From positions 62,001-126,000 of the forward strand of contig JACKOB010000006.1 in NCBI GenBank assembly GCA_024234575.1: a stretch of DNA of 64,000 bases, in the 5' to 3' direction. This document shows positions 1-8,566 of the stretch, piece by piece. The notes below the pieces were generated by a model, which was given only the letters and a program-made list of their open reading frames with translations, was not told the DNA's origin and did no database searches. The position numbers were made by a program, and so were the translations under genes. The DNA is from Hahellaceae bacterium. GTDB lineage: Bacteria; Pseudomonadota; Gammaproteobacteria; Pseudomonadales; Oleiphilaceae. Positions within the stretch are counted from its first letter, which is position 1. Every line of letters begins with the position of its first letter.

Positions 1-440
1 GCAGGCGAATACCGTTTCATAAACGGGAAGTCTAATGCCCACCAGCAAACCCCCATAACCGGCACCCAGATAAGCTCTTGTTTGAGGAAAAATTTTAACA
101 TTGGCACTTTCCCATACATGGCTTTTTGCAGAATGGGAATGTCAGTCCACGACTGGTGATTACAGCTCACAAAGTACCAGTCATCTCTTTTAAGGTTTTC
201 ATTACCCGTGATGGCCCAGTTAATGTTTTGCATTAAAGACAGTACAAAACTGTTAAACGACACCCATATATTGGCGATGCCAATTAATAACTCGGTCATC
301 AATTTGCGAACAAAACCAATAGGGATGGCCACTTTTAATAGTGCACAAATCAGCAAAAACGGCAGCCAAAGAAATGTATTTGTCACTACCAGTAAAAAAG
401 CGAGTGTACCGCGGAGCCAATGGGGCAGAAAACTAAGCAT
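1..440 (-). CDS. 1-acylglycerol-3-phosphate acyltransferase-like protein (YihG type), 3' part missing
   Basis: The reverse strand reads open from an ATG at 440 to the window edge, about 146 residues, so the C-terminal half lies outside. Two hydrophobic stretches (about residues 10-40 and 50-72) precede a PlsC-type acyltransferase block I, NHQSWTD, with His95 and Asp100 as the HX4D catalytic pair. The sequence that follows (KFFLKQELIWVPVMG, then ALDFPFMKR) matches the pattern I recall for E. coli YihG. The expected role is acyl transfer to lysophosphatidic acid or another lipid acceptor at the inner membrane. The family call is firm; the exact acceptor is not. Confidence 0.8.
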   Translation of the reverse strand, partial: MLSFLPHWLRGTLAFLLVVTNTFLWLPFLLICALLKVAIPIGFVRKLMTELLIGIANIWVSFNSFVLSLMQNINWAITGNENLKRDDWYFVSCNHQSWTDIPILQKAMYGKVPMLKFFLKQELIWVPVMGVCWWALDFPFMKRYSP

Positions 441-651
441 TAAAAGTCCCGGAAGTAGAAATGTTAACAGTGTTATACAGCAGGTTAATTATTCTACGGG
501 GATAGGTGAAGGAGATCAATGTATTCAGCGTACAGGTGTATGCAAAATGTGCAGGTGTGAAAAGAGCAGCTTTCTTTGTCGTTTGGCATCTGCATGATAG
601 GGTGTTGTGCTATGGGAAATGTATGCAAAGGTGCTTTTTTGGCTAATCTAG

Positions 652-1476
652 CTAGCCATTGCTGTGTTTTTTCATTCTGTTGCTGCGCTGGGTGCTTTTC
701 TGGTAAACGTGCTCTTTCTTATAGATTAAATACTCTTTGATATAGGTACCAAAAAAGCGATCGATGTAGTGCAGGGCGCCAGCGTAGTTACCTTTAAATT
801 TGGCATGATGAAAGTCGTGATAAACCGGGCCGTCATAAAGCGGCAGAAAACGAAGCGGGTTCCAAGGAAAGTCATAGCCAGCATGGCCATCCGCGGCTTC
901 AATATTACGAATAATTATCCAGGTATAAAGCACATAGATGTGGCAGCCTAACAGTATCGGGCCTGCCATTGCTAATGAGCCAATTAGCACAAACTCCAGC
1001 CAATGAAAGTAGTTGCCGTCTAATGCGCAGGTATTTTTGATTCGGTGATGAACGGCGTGTACATTTTTTAGCATCCATTTGTTTTCGTGAAGCCAGCGAT
1101 GCATCCAGTAAAAGAGAAAATCATCTAACAGTAAGAAAAAAACAATCTGGCTGACCCATATATACCACGCAGGTGCTTCCCCGGTATGGATGCCGCTTAG
1201 ACGCAGCAGTGGCCATGTCAAAACTAAAAAGACCAACATCATGCACGAGTTAATCGTTATGCGAGCCATATTGGGCAGAAAGTATTTATTAACCTGAAAA
1301 GGCTTTTGCTGAATTTTGAATGGCTTTGCCCATTCGGGGTCAACCCACGCCAGTATTGTCCATGGTGTTGCAACCAGCAGGAAAGAGCCAACACTCAATA
1401 GCAGGGTAGCAATCGGTAGTTGTATAAACATTGGATCCTGATACAGTTTTATTAACTCTTGATAAAGTTCGCTCAT
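652..1476 (-). CDS. Fatty acid hydroxylase/sterol desaturase superfamily membrane protein
   Basis: 274 residues with several hydrophobic segments (about 20-42, 72-92, 106-124, 162-190). The three histidine clusters of membrane di-iron oxygenases are present: HRWLH (His126, His130), HAVHH (His140, His143, His144) and HDFHH (His220, His223, His224). Family members hydroxylate or desaturate lipids, carotenoids or C4-methyl sterols using O2 and electrons from a partner reductase. The substrate cannot be read from the sequence. It is divergent from the AraC-type regulator, with about 90 bases between the starts, and a second member of the superfamily lies beyond that regulator, which suggests common control. 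Confidence 0.85.
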   Translation of the reverse strand: MSELYQELIKLYQDPMFIQLPIATLLLSVGSFLLVATPWTILAWVDPEWAKPFKIQQKPFQVNKYFLPNMARITINSCMMLVFLVLTWPLLRLSGIHTGEAPAWYIWVSQIVFFLLLDDFLFYWMHRWLHENKWMLKNVHAVHHRIKNTCALDGNYFHWLEFVLIGSLAMAGPILLGCHIYVLYTWIIIRNIEAADGHAGYDFPWNPLRFLPLYDGPVYHDFHHAKFKGNYAGALHYIDRFFGTYIKEYLIYKKEHVYQKSTQRSNRMKKHSNG

Positions 1477-1565
1477 AACATCCCCGATGGTTTCCTTTAA
1501 TCTTCTCTCGTCTGGTAATAGATGTTGTGATCAGCATAAACCAACCCGAGAAAAAGGCTTGTGAA

Positions 1566-2615
1566 ATGATGACAAATGCTTGTTCTTCTGCGACAGCCTC
1601 ACCTTATCGTGGAGAAGTCGCTCTGGGTTATTGGCAGACACTTTGTCGCGCGCTGGCTTCACTTGGTGTAGAGATGCCAGAACAGGAAAGGGTGAATGTC
1701 AGCCGGTGTGCTGTTCGGGTAGAGGATTATCTTGCCGCATTAGAAGTAGGTGTCTTGCGCACCAATGATTTCGGGTTGCGAGTGGGGGCATCCGTGTCAC
1801 TCAAAACATTTCCTGTATTGGGCATGACTTTGCTTAGCAGTGGACAGCTTCAGCAGGCGTTGAATCAGATCCTGCGCTACGAGCGTTTAAATCACGACCT
1901 GGGTACTTCGGGGTTACTTAAAGGGCCACAAGAAAGTCATTTTACCTGGATGCCGAACCCATTGTATCTCGCCGACCCTGCCAGCGAGCTTAGCTTTCAT
2001 CTCGCGCTCAGTGTTTTTGCTGGTATTAAAACTTTTGCGCCCTTGTTGATAGAAACTGAAATACCGATTACACGAATCAGCTTTGTGGCAACAAGACCCA
2101 GCAATGCCAGCGTATACCAAGACTTTTTCAACACGGACATCATCTATCAGCAACCGCAAAACGCCATAACCTTTGCAAGTGAACTGCTGGATTTAGCTGT
2201 CTTGGGCGGTGATACATCGATGTTTGCCACCGTATCCTCGCATGCCGACAGATTGCTTCTGCAAGAAGAAAACCAAGAAAGTGTGGTATGGAAAGTAAGA
2301 TCTATTTTGCCGGAGGCGCTTCGTATGCAGGCGTTTCGTATCGAAGATATCGCAACACGTCTTAACTTAAGCGCAAGAACACTTCAGCGAAAACTAAGTG
2401 CAGCAGGGTATCGATATCAGACACTGCTGGATGAAACCAGACAGAGCCTTGCTGAAATTTATATTGCAGAAAACAAGCTAAGCATGACTGAAATTTCTTT
2501 TTTAATTGGCTACCAGGAACAGAGTTCGTTTAATCATGCCTTCAAAGCGTGGACTGGCATTTCGCCAGGCGAGTATCGACAAAACCTATGTCAACAGAAA
2601 AGCGGGGAAGCTTAA
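1566..2615 (+). CDS. AraC-family transcriptional regulator (Arabinose_bd-type N domain)
   Basis: The ATG at 1566 is preferred over an in-frame GTG at 1527 because AAAAAGG sits eight bases upstream; this gives 349 residues, usual for the OruR/ArgR-like AraC group. The N-terminal two thirds resemble the arabinose-binding-like domain PF12625, including FPVLGMTLLSSGQLQQAL. The C-terminal 90 residues are a double helix-turn-helix: IEDIATRLNLSARTLQRKL, then SFLIGYQEQSSFNHAFKAWTG. Such regulators often sense fatty acids or amino-acid derivatives and activate a neighbouring operon. Here the plausible targets are the flanking hydroxylase genes on either side; the ligand is unknown. Confidence 0.88.
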   Translation: MMTNACSSATASPYRGEVALGYWQTLCRALASLGVEMPEQERVNVSRCAVRVEDYLAALEVGVLRTNDFGLRVGASVSLKTFPVLGMTLLSSGQLQQALNQILRYERLNHDLGTSGLLKGPQESHFTWMPNPLYLADPASELSFHLALSVFAGIKTFAPLLIETEIPITRISFVATRPSNASVYQDFFNTDIIYQQPQNAITFASELLDLAVLGGDTSMFATVSSHADRLLLQEENQESVVWKVRSILPEALRMQAFRIEDIATRLNLSARTLQRKLSAAGYRYQTLLDETRQSLAEIYIAENKLSMTEISFLIGYQEQSSFNHAFKAWTGISPGEYRQNLCQQKSGEA

Positions 2616-2702
2616 ATCCTGGGTGGGGATTTTCGTCATCACTTTGCCAAGCAGTGCCGCCGGCCGACGCCAACACCAAGCCGGTATAACATAGCGTTAC
2701 CC

Positions 2703-2725
2703 AAAGGATCGTATGTTGATCCTTT
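2703..2725. terminator. Hairpin after the AraC gene, possible weak terminator
   Basis: AAAGGATC and GATCCTTT form a perfect 8-bp stem around a 7-base loop, 88 bases after the regulator's stop codon and 73 bases before the next start. There is no run of T after it, so termination is only a possibility; it could also be a regulatory site. Confidence 0.35.
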
Positions 2726-2797
2726 AGATTGCAGCATTGTTAACAACTGCCGCGCACATTTAGGATCTCTTTCACTTCACAAGAGATCATACTTATC

Positions 2798-3553
2798 ATG
2801 CATACCGTTCTTTTCGTTTTAGGGCTTGGGCTTATTCTGCTAGTGGTAGAGAGGCTGATTCCCGGCAGGTTATTTCCTAAACGTGCGTACTGGTATACGA
2901 GGGCCATTGGTTTTAACCTGGTGCAGGCGGGATGTGTATTCCTTGCTGCAGTCACATGGGATCCTATTCTTGCACAATACACGATCTTGGATCTGGCAAA
3001 TCTCGGCACGGTGTATGGGGCGTTAGTAGGATACGTTGGTATAACCTTTGTATTTTACTGGTGGCATCGGGCAAGGCACGAGAGTTCGATTCTTTGGACG
3101 TATCTGCATCAGGTTCATCATAGCCCGGCACGATTAGAAGTGCTGACAAGCTTCTACAAGCACCCGTTAGAAATCATTCTAAACAGCATTCTGTCCTCTT
3201 TTTTGTTGATCACATTATTTGGTTTAAGCCCGGAAGCGATTTCTGTGGCGTTTCTGATGACAGGCGTTGCCGAGCTGTTTTACCACTGGAATATCAAAAC
3301 TCCCTATTGGTTAGGATTCTTGATCCAGCGACCAGAAAGCCACTGTGTGCATCATCAAAAGGGTTATCACAAAAATAATTACAGCGATTTACCGTTGTGG
3401 GACATGATTTTCGGTACGTTCGAAAACCCCAGAAATCAGGTGAATGACTGTGGTTTTTCTAGCGACAAAGAACTTGATCTTATGGGGTTAATTTTTCCTG
3501 GGTTACGTCGTACTGCGACAGGGGTTATCAATGAAAACAGTTCAAACAATTAA
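2798..3553 (+). CDS. Fatty acid hydroxylase/sterol desaturase superfamily membrane protein
   Basis: 251 residues; hydrophobic segments near 3-20, 36-54, 72-90 and 130-162. The di-iron ligand motifs are HRARH (His90, His94), HQVHH (His104, His107, His108) and HCVHH (His182, His185, His186). It belongs to the same superfamily as the gene at 652-1476 but is clearly a different subfamily, closer to the short sterol-desaturase type. It is the first of three overlapping genes; its 3' end overlaps the next gene by 23 bases, which implies one transcript. The substrate is unknown; the neighbouring redox-motif protein could serve the same pathway, which is inference. Confidence 0.85.
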   Translation: MHTVLFVLGLGLILLVVERLIPGRLFPKRAYWYTRAIGFNLVQAGCVFLAAVTWDPILAQYTILDLANLGTVYGALVGYVGITFVFYWWHRARHESSILWTYLHQVHHSPARLEVLTSFYKHPLEIILNSILSSFLLITLFGLSPEAISVAFLMTGVAELFYHWNIKTPYWLGFLIQRPESHCVHHQKGYHKNNYSDLPLWDMIFGTFENPRNQVNDCGFSSDKELDLMGLIFPGLRRTATGVINENSSNN

Positions 3554-4067
3554 AACAACCGTCATTACCTGTTCTCTGGTCTCGATAGGTTGTCTCACGA
3601 TGGTTGGCGATTTATTGGGGCTTGAACGGCTTAAGGGGGTAGGTTTGGCGACACATGCCTCGCCGGCGCCAAAGGTATTTACCACGCAGCAGGGCTTTGA
3701 AACTTTTTCGCCGCAGTTTCAGTTGTCATGGATGAATGAATCGGGTCAATCTGAGCACCTCATGCTTACCAGAGAAGTCTATAAGTATCTGCATGGACCT
3801 TATAACCGTCGCAATGCCTACGGAGCTGCCATTTCATACGGCCCCGTGTTGGTCGCTAACGAGCATACCAGGGGGATGCTGGCAAGTGTCAGTCAGTATG
3901 CATTCTGTGGTGACAACAATCTGATTCATGAACTAACCAACAACACCGTTAAAACAACAAGCCATCCAAAAATTTTAATTATTCCGCGATCTTCTCAAGA
4001 AAAAGTCTTGTCTGGAAAAGCGTGGCAACTAGCGTTTGAGATCAATTGCAGCAAGGAGAAAAGCTAA
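3531..4067 (+). CDS. Hypothetical exported or membrane-anchored protein
   Basis: 178 residues with an N-terminal signal or anchor (about residues 8-30) and a soluble remainder expected outside the cytoplasm. No family was recognised. The start lies inside the preceding desaturase gene and the stop shares bases with the next start (TAATG), so it is the middle gene of a translationally coupled trio. Two cysteines are visible in the mature part (near 125 and 173). Its context suggests an accessory role to the membrane oxygenase or to the DCC-type protein downstream. Confidence 0.7.
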   Translation: MKTVQTIKTTVITCSLVSIGCLTMVGDLLGLERLKGVGLATHASPAPKVFTTQQGFETFSPQFQLSWMNESGQSEHLMLTREVYKYLHGPYNRRNAYGAAISYGPVLVANEHTRGMLASVSQYAFCGDNNLIHELTNNTVKTTSHPKILIIPRSSQEKVLSGKAWQLAFEINCSKEKS

Positions 4068-5302
4068 TGCGATATCAATTTAGCCCAAATCACTATCGTA
4101 TCTTTCGAGGCTTATTGGGCGCCTACTTGTTGATACATTTTGCGCATTTAATGCCATATGTGGTGGAGCTGTTTTCATCGCAAGGTATGTTGGGTAACGC
4201 CAGCCTAAGCCCGTTGTTCGGTATTGTTCCCAATCTACTTGCCGTATCTGACGCGCCCTTGTTTGTGTACGCCCTGGTCGGGTCAGCAATTTTGGCTTCC
4301 GGTTTACTCTTAACAGGCACGTTCGATAAACCTGCCGCTCTCTGGTTATGGTATGTGCTCGCCTGTTTGTTTGCGCGCAACCCTCTGATAGCCAATCCTG
4401 CCTTACCTTATCTGGGGTGGATGTTGCTAGCCCATGGTTTGATGCCAACACTGAACCCAGGCGAGATATATTCCCCCAATAACAAACAATCTGAACTTCG
4501 ACGCCATATCTTTTGGGCAGCATGGATAGTTTTGGCGTTAAGCTACTCCTATAGCGGTTATACCAAATTGCTCAGCCCATCTTGGTTTCATGGCGAGACC
4601 GTTGAAATTGTTCTTAACAACCCTTTGGCGAGAGATCACGCCCTAAATAGTTTAATGCTGTCATTACCCTCTGGGTTGTTAGCGTTACTGACCTGGTTTG
4701 TTTTGTATGTAGAATTGCTGTTTGCCCCTTTGGCACTATTTAAAAGTCTAAGGCCATGGCTGTGGTCTGCGATGTTGGCCGTACAATTTGGATTCTTGAT
4801 TTTTCTGGACTTCGCTGATTTGACGATACCCATGTTGTTATTTCATTTACTGATTTTTGATAGCCGGTGGTTTTCGGGTAAGTCGTATAGAGAGCAGGGC
4901 TCACCTGTTTTGCATTACGATGGTGATTGCGGTTTTTGTCATGGTCTTCCAAAATTTATCTTGGAAGAAGATAAACAGGGGCTGTTTACTTATAGTCCTC
5001 AGCAAAGTGAATTTAGTAAAAGTGAATTGCGCAAGTTGGGAGTGCAGCTGAAGAGCGACAGTATCATTTTACAAGTTGGCCCGGTTATCTACCTCGAGTC
5101 TGATGCGGTAATAAAAATACTGGAAATTCTGGGAGGATTCTGGCGCGTAACCGCAGCGTTATTGCGATTAATTCCCAGAAGTTTTAGAAATAAGACCTAT
5201 CAGTTTGTTGGACGCCACCGACATCGTTTTATGTCTGCGCCAGACACGCTTTGCCCGGTATTACCTGACGATTATCGAAAGCGCTTCAGACTGCACGATT
5301 AA
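4067..5302 (+). CDS. HTTM-like membrane protein fused to a DCC (DUF393) thiol-redox domain
   Basis: 411 residues from the ATG at 4067, chosen because GCAAGGAG precedes it and it overlaps the upstream stop. Residues 1-265 contain about eight hydrophobic segments resembling the HTTM/vitamin K carboxylase-like membrane domain. Residues 280-411 are a DUF393 domain carrying the family signature DGDCGFC (Cys288, Cys291). DCC proteins are predicted thiol-disulfide oxidoreductases, but their physiological substrates are largely unknown. The membrane plus DCC fusion is a known arrangement; here it closes an operon with a lipid-type oxygenase. I see no evidence for gamma-carboxylase activity. Confidence 0.82.
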   Translation: MRYQFSPNHYRIFRGLLGAYLLIHFAHLMPYVVELFSSQGMLGNASLSPLFGIVPNLLAVSDAPLFVYALVGSAILASGLLLTGTFDKPAALWLWYVLACLFARNPLIANPALPYLGWMLLAHGLMPTLNPGEIYSPNNKQSELRRHIFWAAWIVLALSYSYSGYTKLLSPSWFHGETVEIVLNNPLARDHALNSLMLSLPSGLLALLTWFVLYVELLFAPLALFKSLRPWLWSAMLAVQFGFLIFLDFADLTIPMLLFHLLIFDSRWFSGKSYREQGSPVLHYDGDCGFCHGLPKFILEEDKQGLFTYSPQQSEFSKSELRKLGVQLKSDSIILQVGPVIYLESDAVIKILEILGGFWRVTAALLRLIPRSFRNKTYQFVGRHRHRFMSAPDTLCPVLPDDYRKRFRLHD

Positions 5303-5365
5303 AGAGTACCAATTGGTTAACGAAGTTTTTTAACCTGGTTTGTTGGTATATGCTTCTTTAACTGT

Positions 5366-5393
5366 ATGGCTGATGCAACCGGGCATCAGCCAT
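5366..5393. terminator. Hairpin between convergent genes
   Basis: ATGGCTGATGC and GCATCAGCCAT form a perfect 11-bp stem with a 6-base loop. It lies 64 bases after the DCC gene and overlaps the sbcB stop codon, between two converging genes. Neither side has a convincing T run, so it may terminate transcription weakly or protect mRNA ends. Confidence 0.45.
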
Positions 5394-6834
5394 ATGGCAT
5401 GATAGATTCGGCATATAACTTCAAATCTTCCAAAATAATCTGCGCCCGGTTGTCGCCCTCGTGCTCTTTGGCTAAGCGGGTAAGTTCTTCGGCGTATTTT
5501 TGCAGTGACAATCGCCAGCTATCCCCCTCATGCAGGCGTTGGGTTCGATAGCTTTCCCATTGCTCATGTTCTTCCTCGGTGAGTAGGTCTGGGTAATTGC
5601 GGGCTTTATATCGAAAGAACAGCTCCGGCAGTCGCTCATCGCTAAACGTGGCTTCAAAGTATTGCAGTTCGCTTTTGTCTAATGTGGTGATTTTGGACAT
5701 GATTGTTTTGTCGTTATGCCCAAAAAAACCGCCAGAATATAACATCTGTTCCGGGTCGGTGGGTTCGCTCAGATTATGCCGCTCACCCATAAATACCTGG
5801 CTGATCTTTTTACCAATGTCCGGCACGGCCTTTAGCTTTGCTAAGTTTTCTCTTAATACATCGCCGATCAGTTCATGTTTTTGCCGGTACTCCGGGGCTA
5901 TTTCGGTCGTTAATGCCATAGGCGTAACGATGGGGCACTTGTTGGTATGGACAACTTTTAACGCCAACCGTTGTTCATCTTCACCCAGATCCTTCGCGGG
6001 GGTGAAGATTCGCCTTTTTATTTCGTCAACGGATAAACTGATGAGTTCATCCGGATTGTGGCGAAGGTCAAAGACGATGACACCATTTTTATTAACAGGG
6101 TGTTCTGCCAAAGGTGCGACGACAGCGCAGCAGCCCAAACTTGCCGGGTACATGGAAGAAATATGAAAGACAGGTTTAAACGATGAAGTATCAAACAATG
6201 ATTTCACGAAACGTTTGTCGCGTAATGAGAGCGCGTGGGTATAAAGGTCCGGGCAGCGGGTTTTGATAAGCTTGGCCAATGCGATAGTCGCGTACACATC
6301 ACTCATGGCATCGTGTGCGGACTCGTGGGCTATGCCGTTGCATGCGGTAAGTTCTTCAAGCCTGAAACTCACCTGGCCATCTTCTCTTGTTGGCCAGGTT
6401 AAGCTTTCTGGTCGTACCGCATAAACCAGTCGAACAAGATCAATAATGTCCCAACGTGAATTACCATTTTGCCATTCCCGGGCGTAGGGATCATAAAAGT
6501 TGCGGTACAACAAATGCCGGGTAACTTCATCGTCAAACCGTATGCTGTTGTAGCCTGCGGTGCAGGTGAGGGGGATAGATAACTCGTCGTTGATAAGTCG
6601 GATGAAGTCCGCTTCGATATAGCCGTCTCTGTCAGCATCCTGAGGTGTAATGCCGGTGATAAGACAAGCCTCAGGTTGCGGCAGGTAGTCATCTGAAGGT
6701 TTACAGTAAAGCTGAATCGGCTCGCCAATGATGTTTAGATCAAAGTCAGTTCTGATTGCTGCAAACTGGCTTGGCCGGTCAACCGCCGGGTTGGCGCCAA
6801 ACGTTTCATAGTCATGCCAAAGGAAGGTTTCCAT
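5386..6834 (-). CDS. sbcB: Exodeoxyribonuclease I
   Basis: 482 residues, the normal length for SbcB. The N-terminal DEDD exonuclease domain begins with HDYETFG (Asp8, Glu10, the first metal ligands), followed by GYNSIRFDDE and HDAMSDVYAT (the third motif). The C-terminal part carries the ExoI SH3-like and helical regions, including KCPIVTP and the RYKARNYPDLL segment. The enzyme digests single-stranded DNA 3' to 5' and takes part in recombination and mismatch repair. The gene stands alone, flanked by convergent and same-strand unrelated genes. The ATG at 6834 is well placed at the start of the catalytic domain. Confidence 0.95.
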   Translation of the reverse strand: METFLWHDYETFGANPAVDRPSQFAAIRTDFDLNIIGEPIQLYCKPSDDYLPQPEACLITGITPQDADRDGYIEADFIRLINDELSIPLTCTAGYNSIRFDDEVTRHLLYRNFYDPYAREWQNGNSRWDIIDLVRLVYAVRPESLTWPTREDGQVSFRLEELTACNGIAHESAHDAMSDVYATIALAKLIKTRCPDLYTHALSLRDKRFVKSLFDTSSFKPVFHISSMYPASLGCCAVVAPLAEHPVNKNGVIVFDLRHNPDELISLSVDEIKRRIFTPAKDLGEDEQRLALKVVHTNKCPIVTPMALTTEIAPEYRQKHELIGDVLRENLAKLKAVPDIGKKISQVFMGERHNLSEPTDPEQMLYSGGFFGHNDKTIMSKITTLDKSELQYFEATFSDERLPELFFRYKARNYPDLLTEEEHEQWESYRTQRLHEGDSWRLSLQKYAEELTRLAKEHEGDNRAQIILEDLKLYAESIMPYG

Positions 6835-6944
6835 TCTGATTTACTACCCTGAAAATATCAAAAACGGAGAGTATCAAACTGGTCGCAAAACGTGAACTGA
6901 AACCTCTACCTTAATGCTTATCATGTTGCATGAAAACGCAACGG

Positions 6945-8234
6945 TTAGAACAAACCAACACCTCGATCTATATACTCACGTCTGACACCAGAAATACCGT
7001 TATACACTTCACTTAGATTTACTTGCACAGCGCCTGTGGGTAGGTTCAAGAAAGCACCTGCTGATGCCCGCACGAAACTTTCCATGGCTTGTGACCCTGC
7101 TTTGCCTGTTGACCAGTCAAGATCTTTGTTTTGAAATGACAGAAAGAGCCCGGATGCGGTGTCGGTAATGTATTGACGACCGTTGATTTCTTCAATTTTA
7201 CCCACTGGCATGCTCTGAAAGCTTGTTAATGGGAAACACGTTGGAATACCCAACATCACGCAATTGTCTGACTCGATATAAATGTTGTAGCAAGAGAGCA
7301 GGTTAAACAATCCACAGCCAAAAGTGCTTACTTTTTCTGATCGGGAATCGCTGCCGATCAGGCCAAAATCAGACAGTAGAGGCACCACACCTGCTGCCAG
7401 AAAGTCGGCGCCTTCGATCTTAAACTCTGTACCATTCTCCATTCCGATATAGCTTGATCGAACTGGATCCGCATCGCCTTTTTCATCAACCAGAGAAGCC
7501 TGAGCGCTCAGGTCACCATCCTTCACTAATAGCGGCGTTAACAAAGTCAAAGCAGATTCAAGGAGATTACCATCTTGTTTCTTTCTCGCCTCAGACAGGC
7601 CGTCTACGCCATCTCTGATATCGACGTCAACCGCACCGGTCAGTGAAAGTATATTTCCCGATAGAATTCCCTTCGAATCCCCAAATCCCAAACGCATACC
7701 GATAATTTCTTTGGTGGCATCATCAATTGCAAACTCGAAGAAAGGGTCATTAATTTCAAAAGGAACAATTTCACCATCATTGTACTTAATGGGGCGACCA
7801 CGGGAGTCAAAGCCTTTGGCAACCATGGGTACAGACTTGTACTTGTTTGAGTAAGCGTCACTTTGGATATAGCCAAGCGCGAAATTCTCTGCTTTCAAGT
7901 CTGAGCTATTCCTTTCCAGACCTTCTTCGGTGCCATTGCAGGTGTTGCAGGCTGTGCCGTTCAGGCTTGGATTGGTTGGGTGTTTTTCCCAGCGGTGATA
8001 GGTTCCAAGCTCAAAATTTTCAGCGGTGACCTGAGTCTCTATTTTCATCCCCAGGTTTATTCTTGTGTAGTTTATACTCGACTCTACCGGGTGGCTTTGC
8101 TGATCAATAGAGATATATGCCTGGCCCGTGACATTTGATAACTCAGAATCGCCCAGTGCTTGTAGCTCTGCATGACAGCCGAAACTAGCGATAATTAGCG
8201 ATGAAACTACAACGGATTTAGAGGAGAACAACAT
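6945..8234 (-). CDS. Exported protein with N-terminal VTGQ motif, function unknown
   Basis: 429 residues from the ATG at 8234, which has AAGGAATCTAAGGG before it; an upstream in-frame GTG at 8318 would put a long tail in front of the signal peptide. Residues 1-22 are a signal sequence ending near CHA. The mature protein starts with LGDSELSNVTGQAYISID, a motif I associate with a family of large exported or surface proteins in gammaproteobacteria (DUF6160-like, from memory). The rest is rich in Gly, Ser and Asp with predicted beta character and a Cys pair near CNTC. No enzymatic motif was seen. It is monocistronic; the function is unknown. Confidence 0.75.
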   Translation of the reverse strand: MLFSSKSVVVSSLIIASFGCHAELQALGDSELSNVTGQAYISIDQQSHPVESSINYTRINLGMKIETQVTAENFELGTYHRWEKHPTNPSLNGTACNTCNGTEEGLERNSSDLKAENFALGYIQSDAYSNKYKSVPMVAKGFDSRGRPIKYNDGEIVPFEINDPFFEFAIDDATKEIIGMRLGFGDSKGILSGNILSLTGAVDVDIRDGVDGLSEARKKQDGNLLESALTLLTPLLVKDGDLSAQASLVDEKGDADPVRSSYIGMENGTEFKIEGADFLAAGVVPLLSDFGLIGSDSRSEKVSTFGCGLFNLLSCYNIYIESDNCVMLGIPTCFPLTSFQSMPVGKIEEINGRQYITDTASGLFLSFQNKDLDWSTGKAGSQAMESFVRASAGAFLNLPTGAVQVNLSEVYNGISGVRREYIDRGVGLF

Positions 8235-8566
8235 ACCCTTAGATTCCTTGTAAAAGGTAAAACACAGCAAAAATAATATATGTACAAATGTACTATTAGA
8301 GTTGCTGTTGCACCTCACCCAAAAGGGGGATAGGGGACTAAGAGAATCACAGTTTTTGAAGAATCAGGCCTGTGAATTGTGAACTAATGTCAAGTGCAAA
8401 ATGGGGAGCGGGGAAGCATAAATGATCGGACGTCATCAGGAGGGGGCGGCTATGAAGCGGTGGTGCTAAGAATGTCGTTCCTATGTTCATGGATAACAAT
8501 AAGCTGCAGAAGGTGTCATGTTAACGAACATGGACCCTTCTGCTTTACTCTTTTAAGAACGAAACC
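8235..8566. other. Intergenic region, 332 bases
   Basis: It holds the promoter side of the VTGQ-protein gene, with the palindrome-like GTACAAATGTAC near 8282, and the probable terminator of the DUF2156 gene listed separately. No further gene was found. Confidence 0.5.
8495..8543 (-). terminator. Probable terminator of the DUF2156 gene
   Basis: GCAGAAGG (8506-8513) pairs with CCTTCTGC (8536-8543), and inside this CATGTT pairs with AACATG around a 4-base loop, with a small internal mismatch. On the minus strand the hairpin is followed by a T-rich stretch (TTATTGTTATC). It lies just after the DUF2156 stop codon. Confidence 0.5.

Noticed and set aside
5597..6166. A 189-codon open frame opposite sbcB
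   Set aside because: It lies wholly within the conserved sbcB gene and its protein is Ser-rich without recognisable features.
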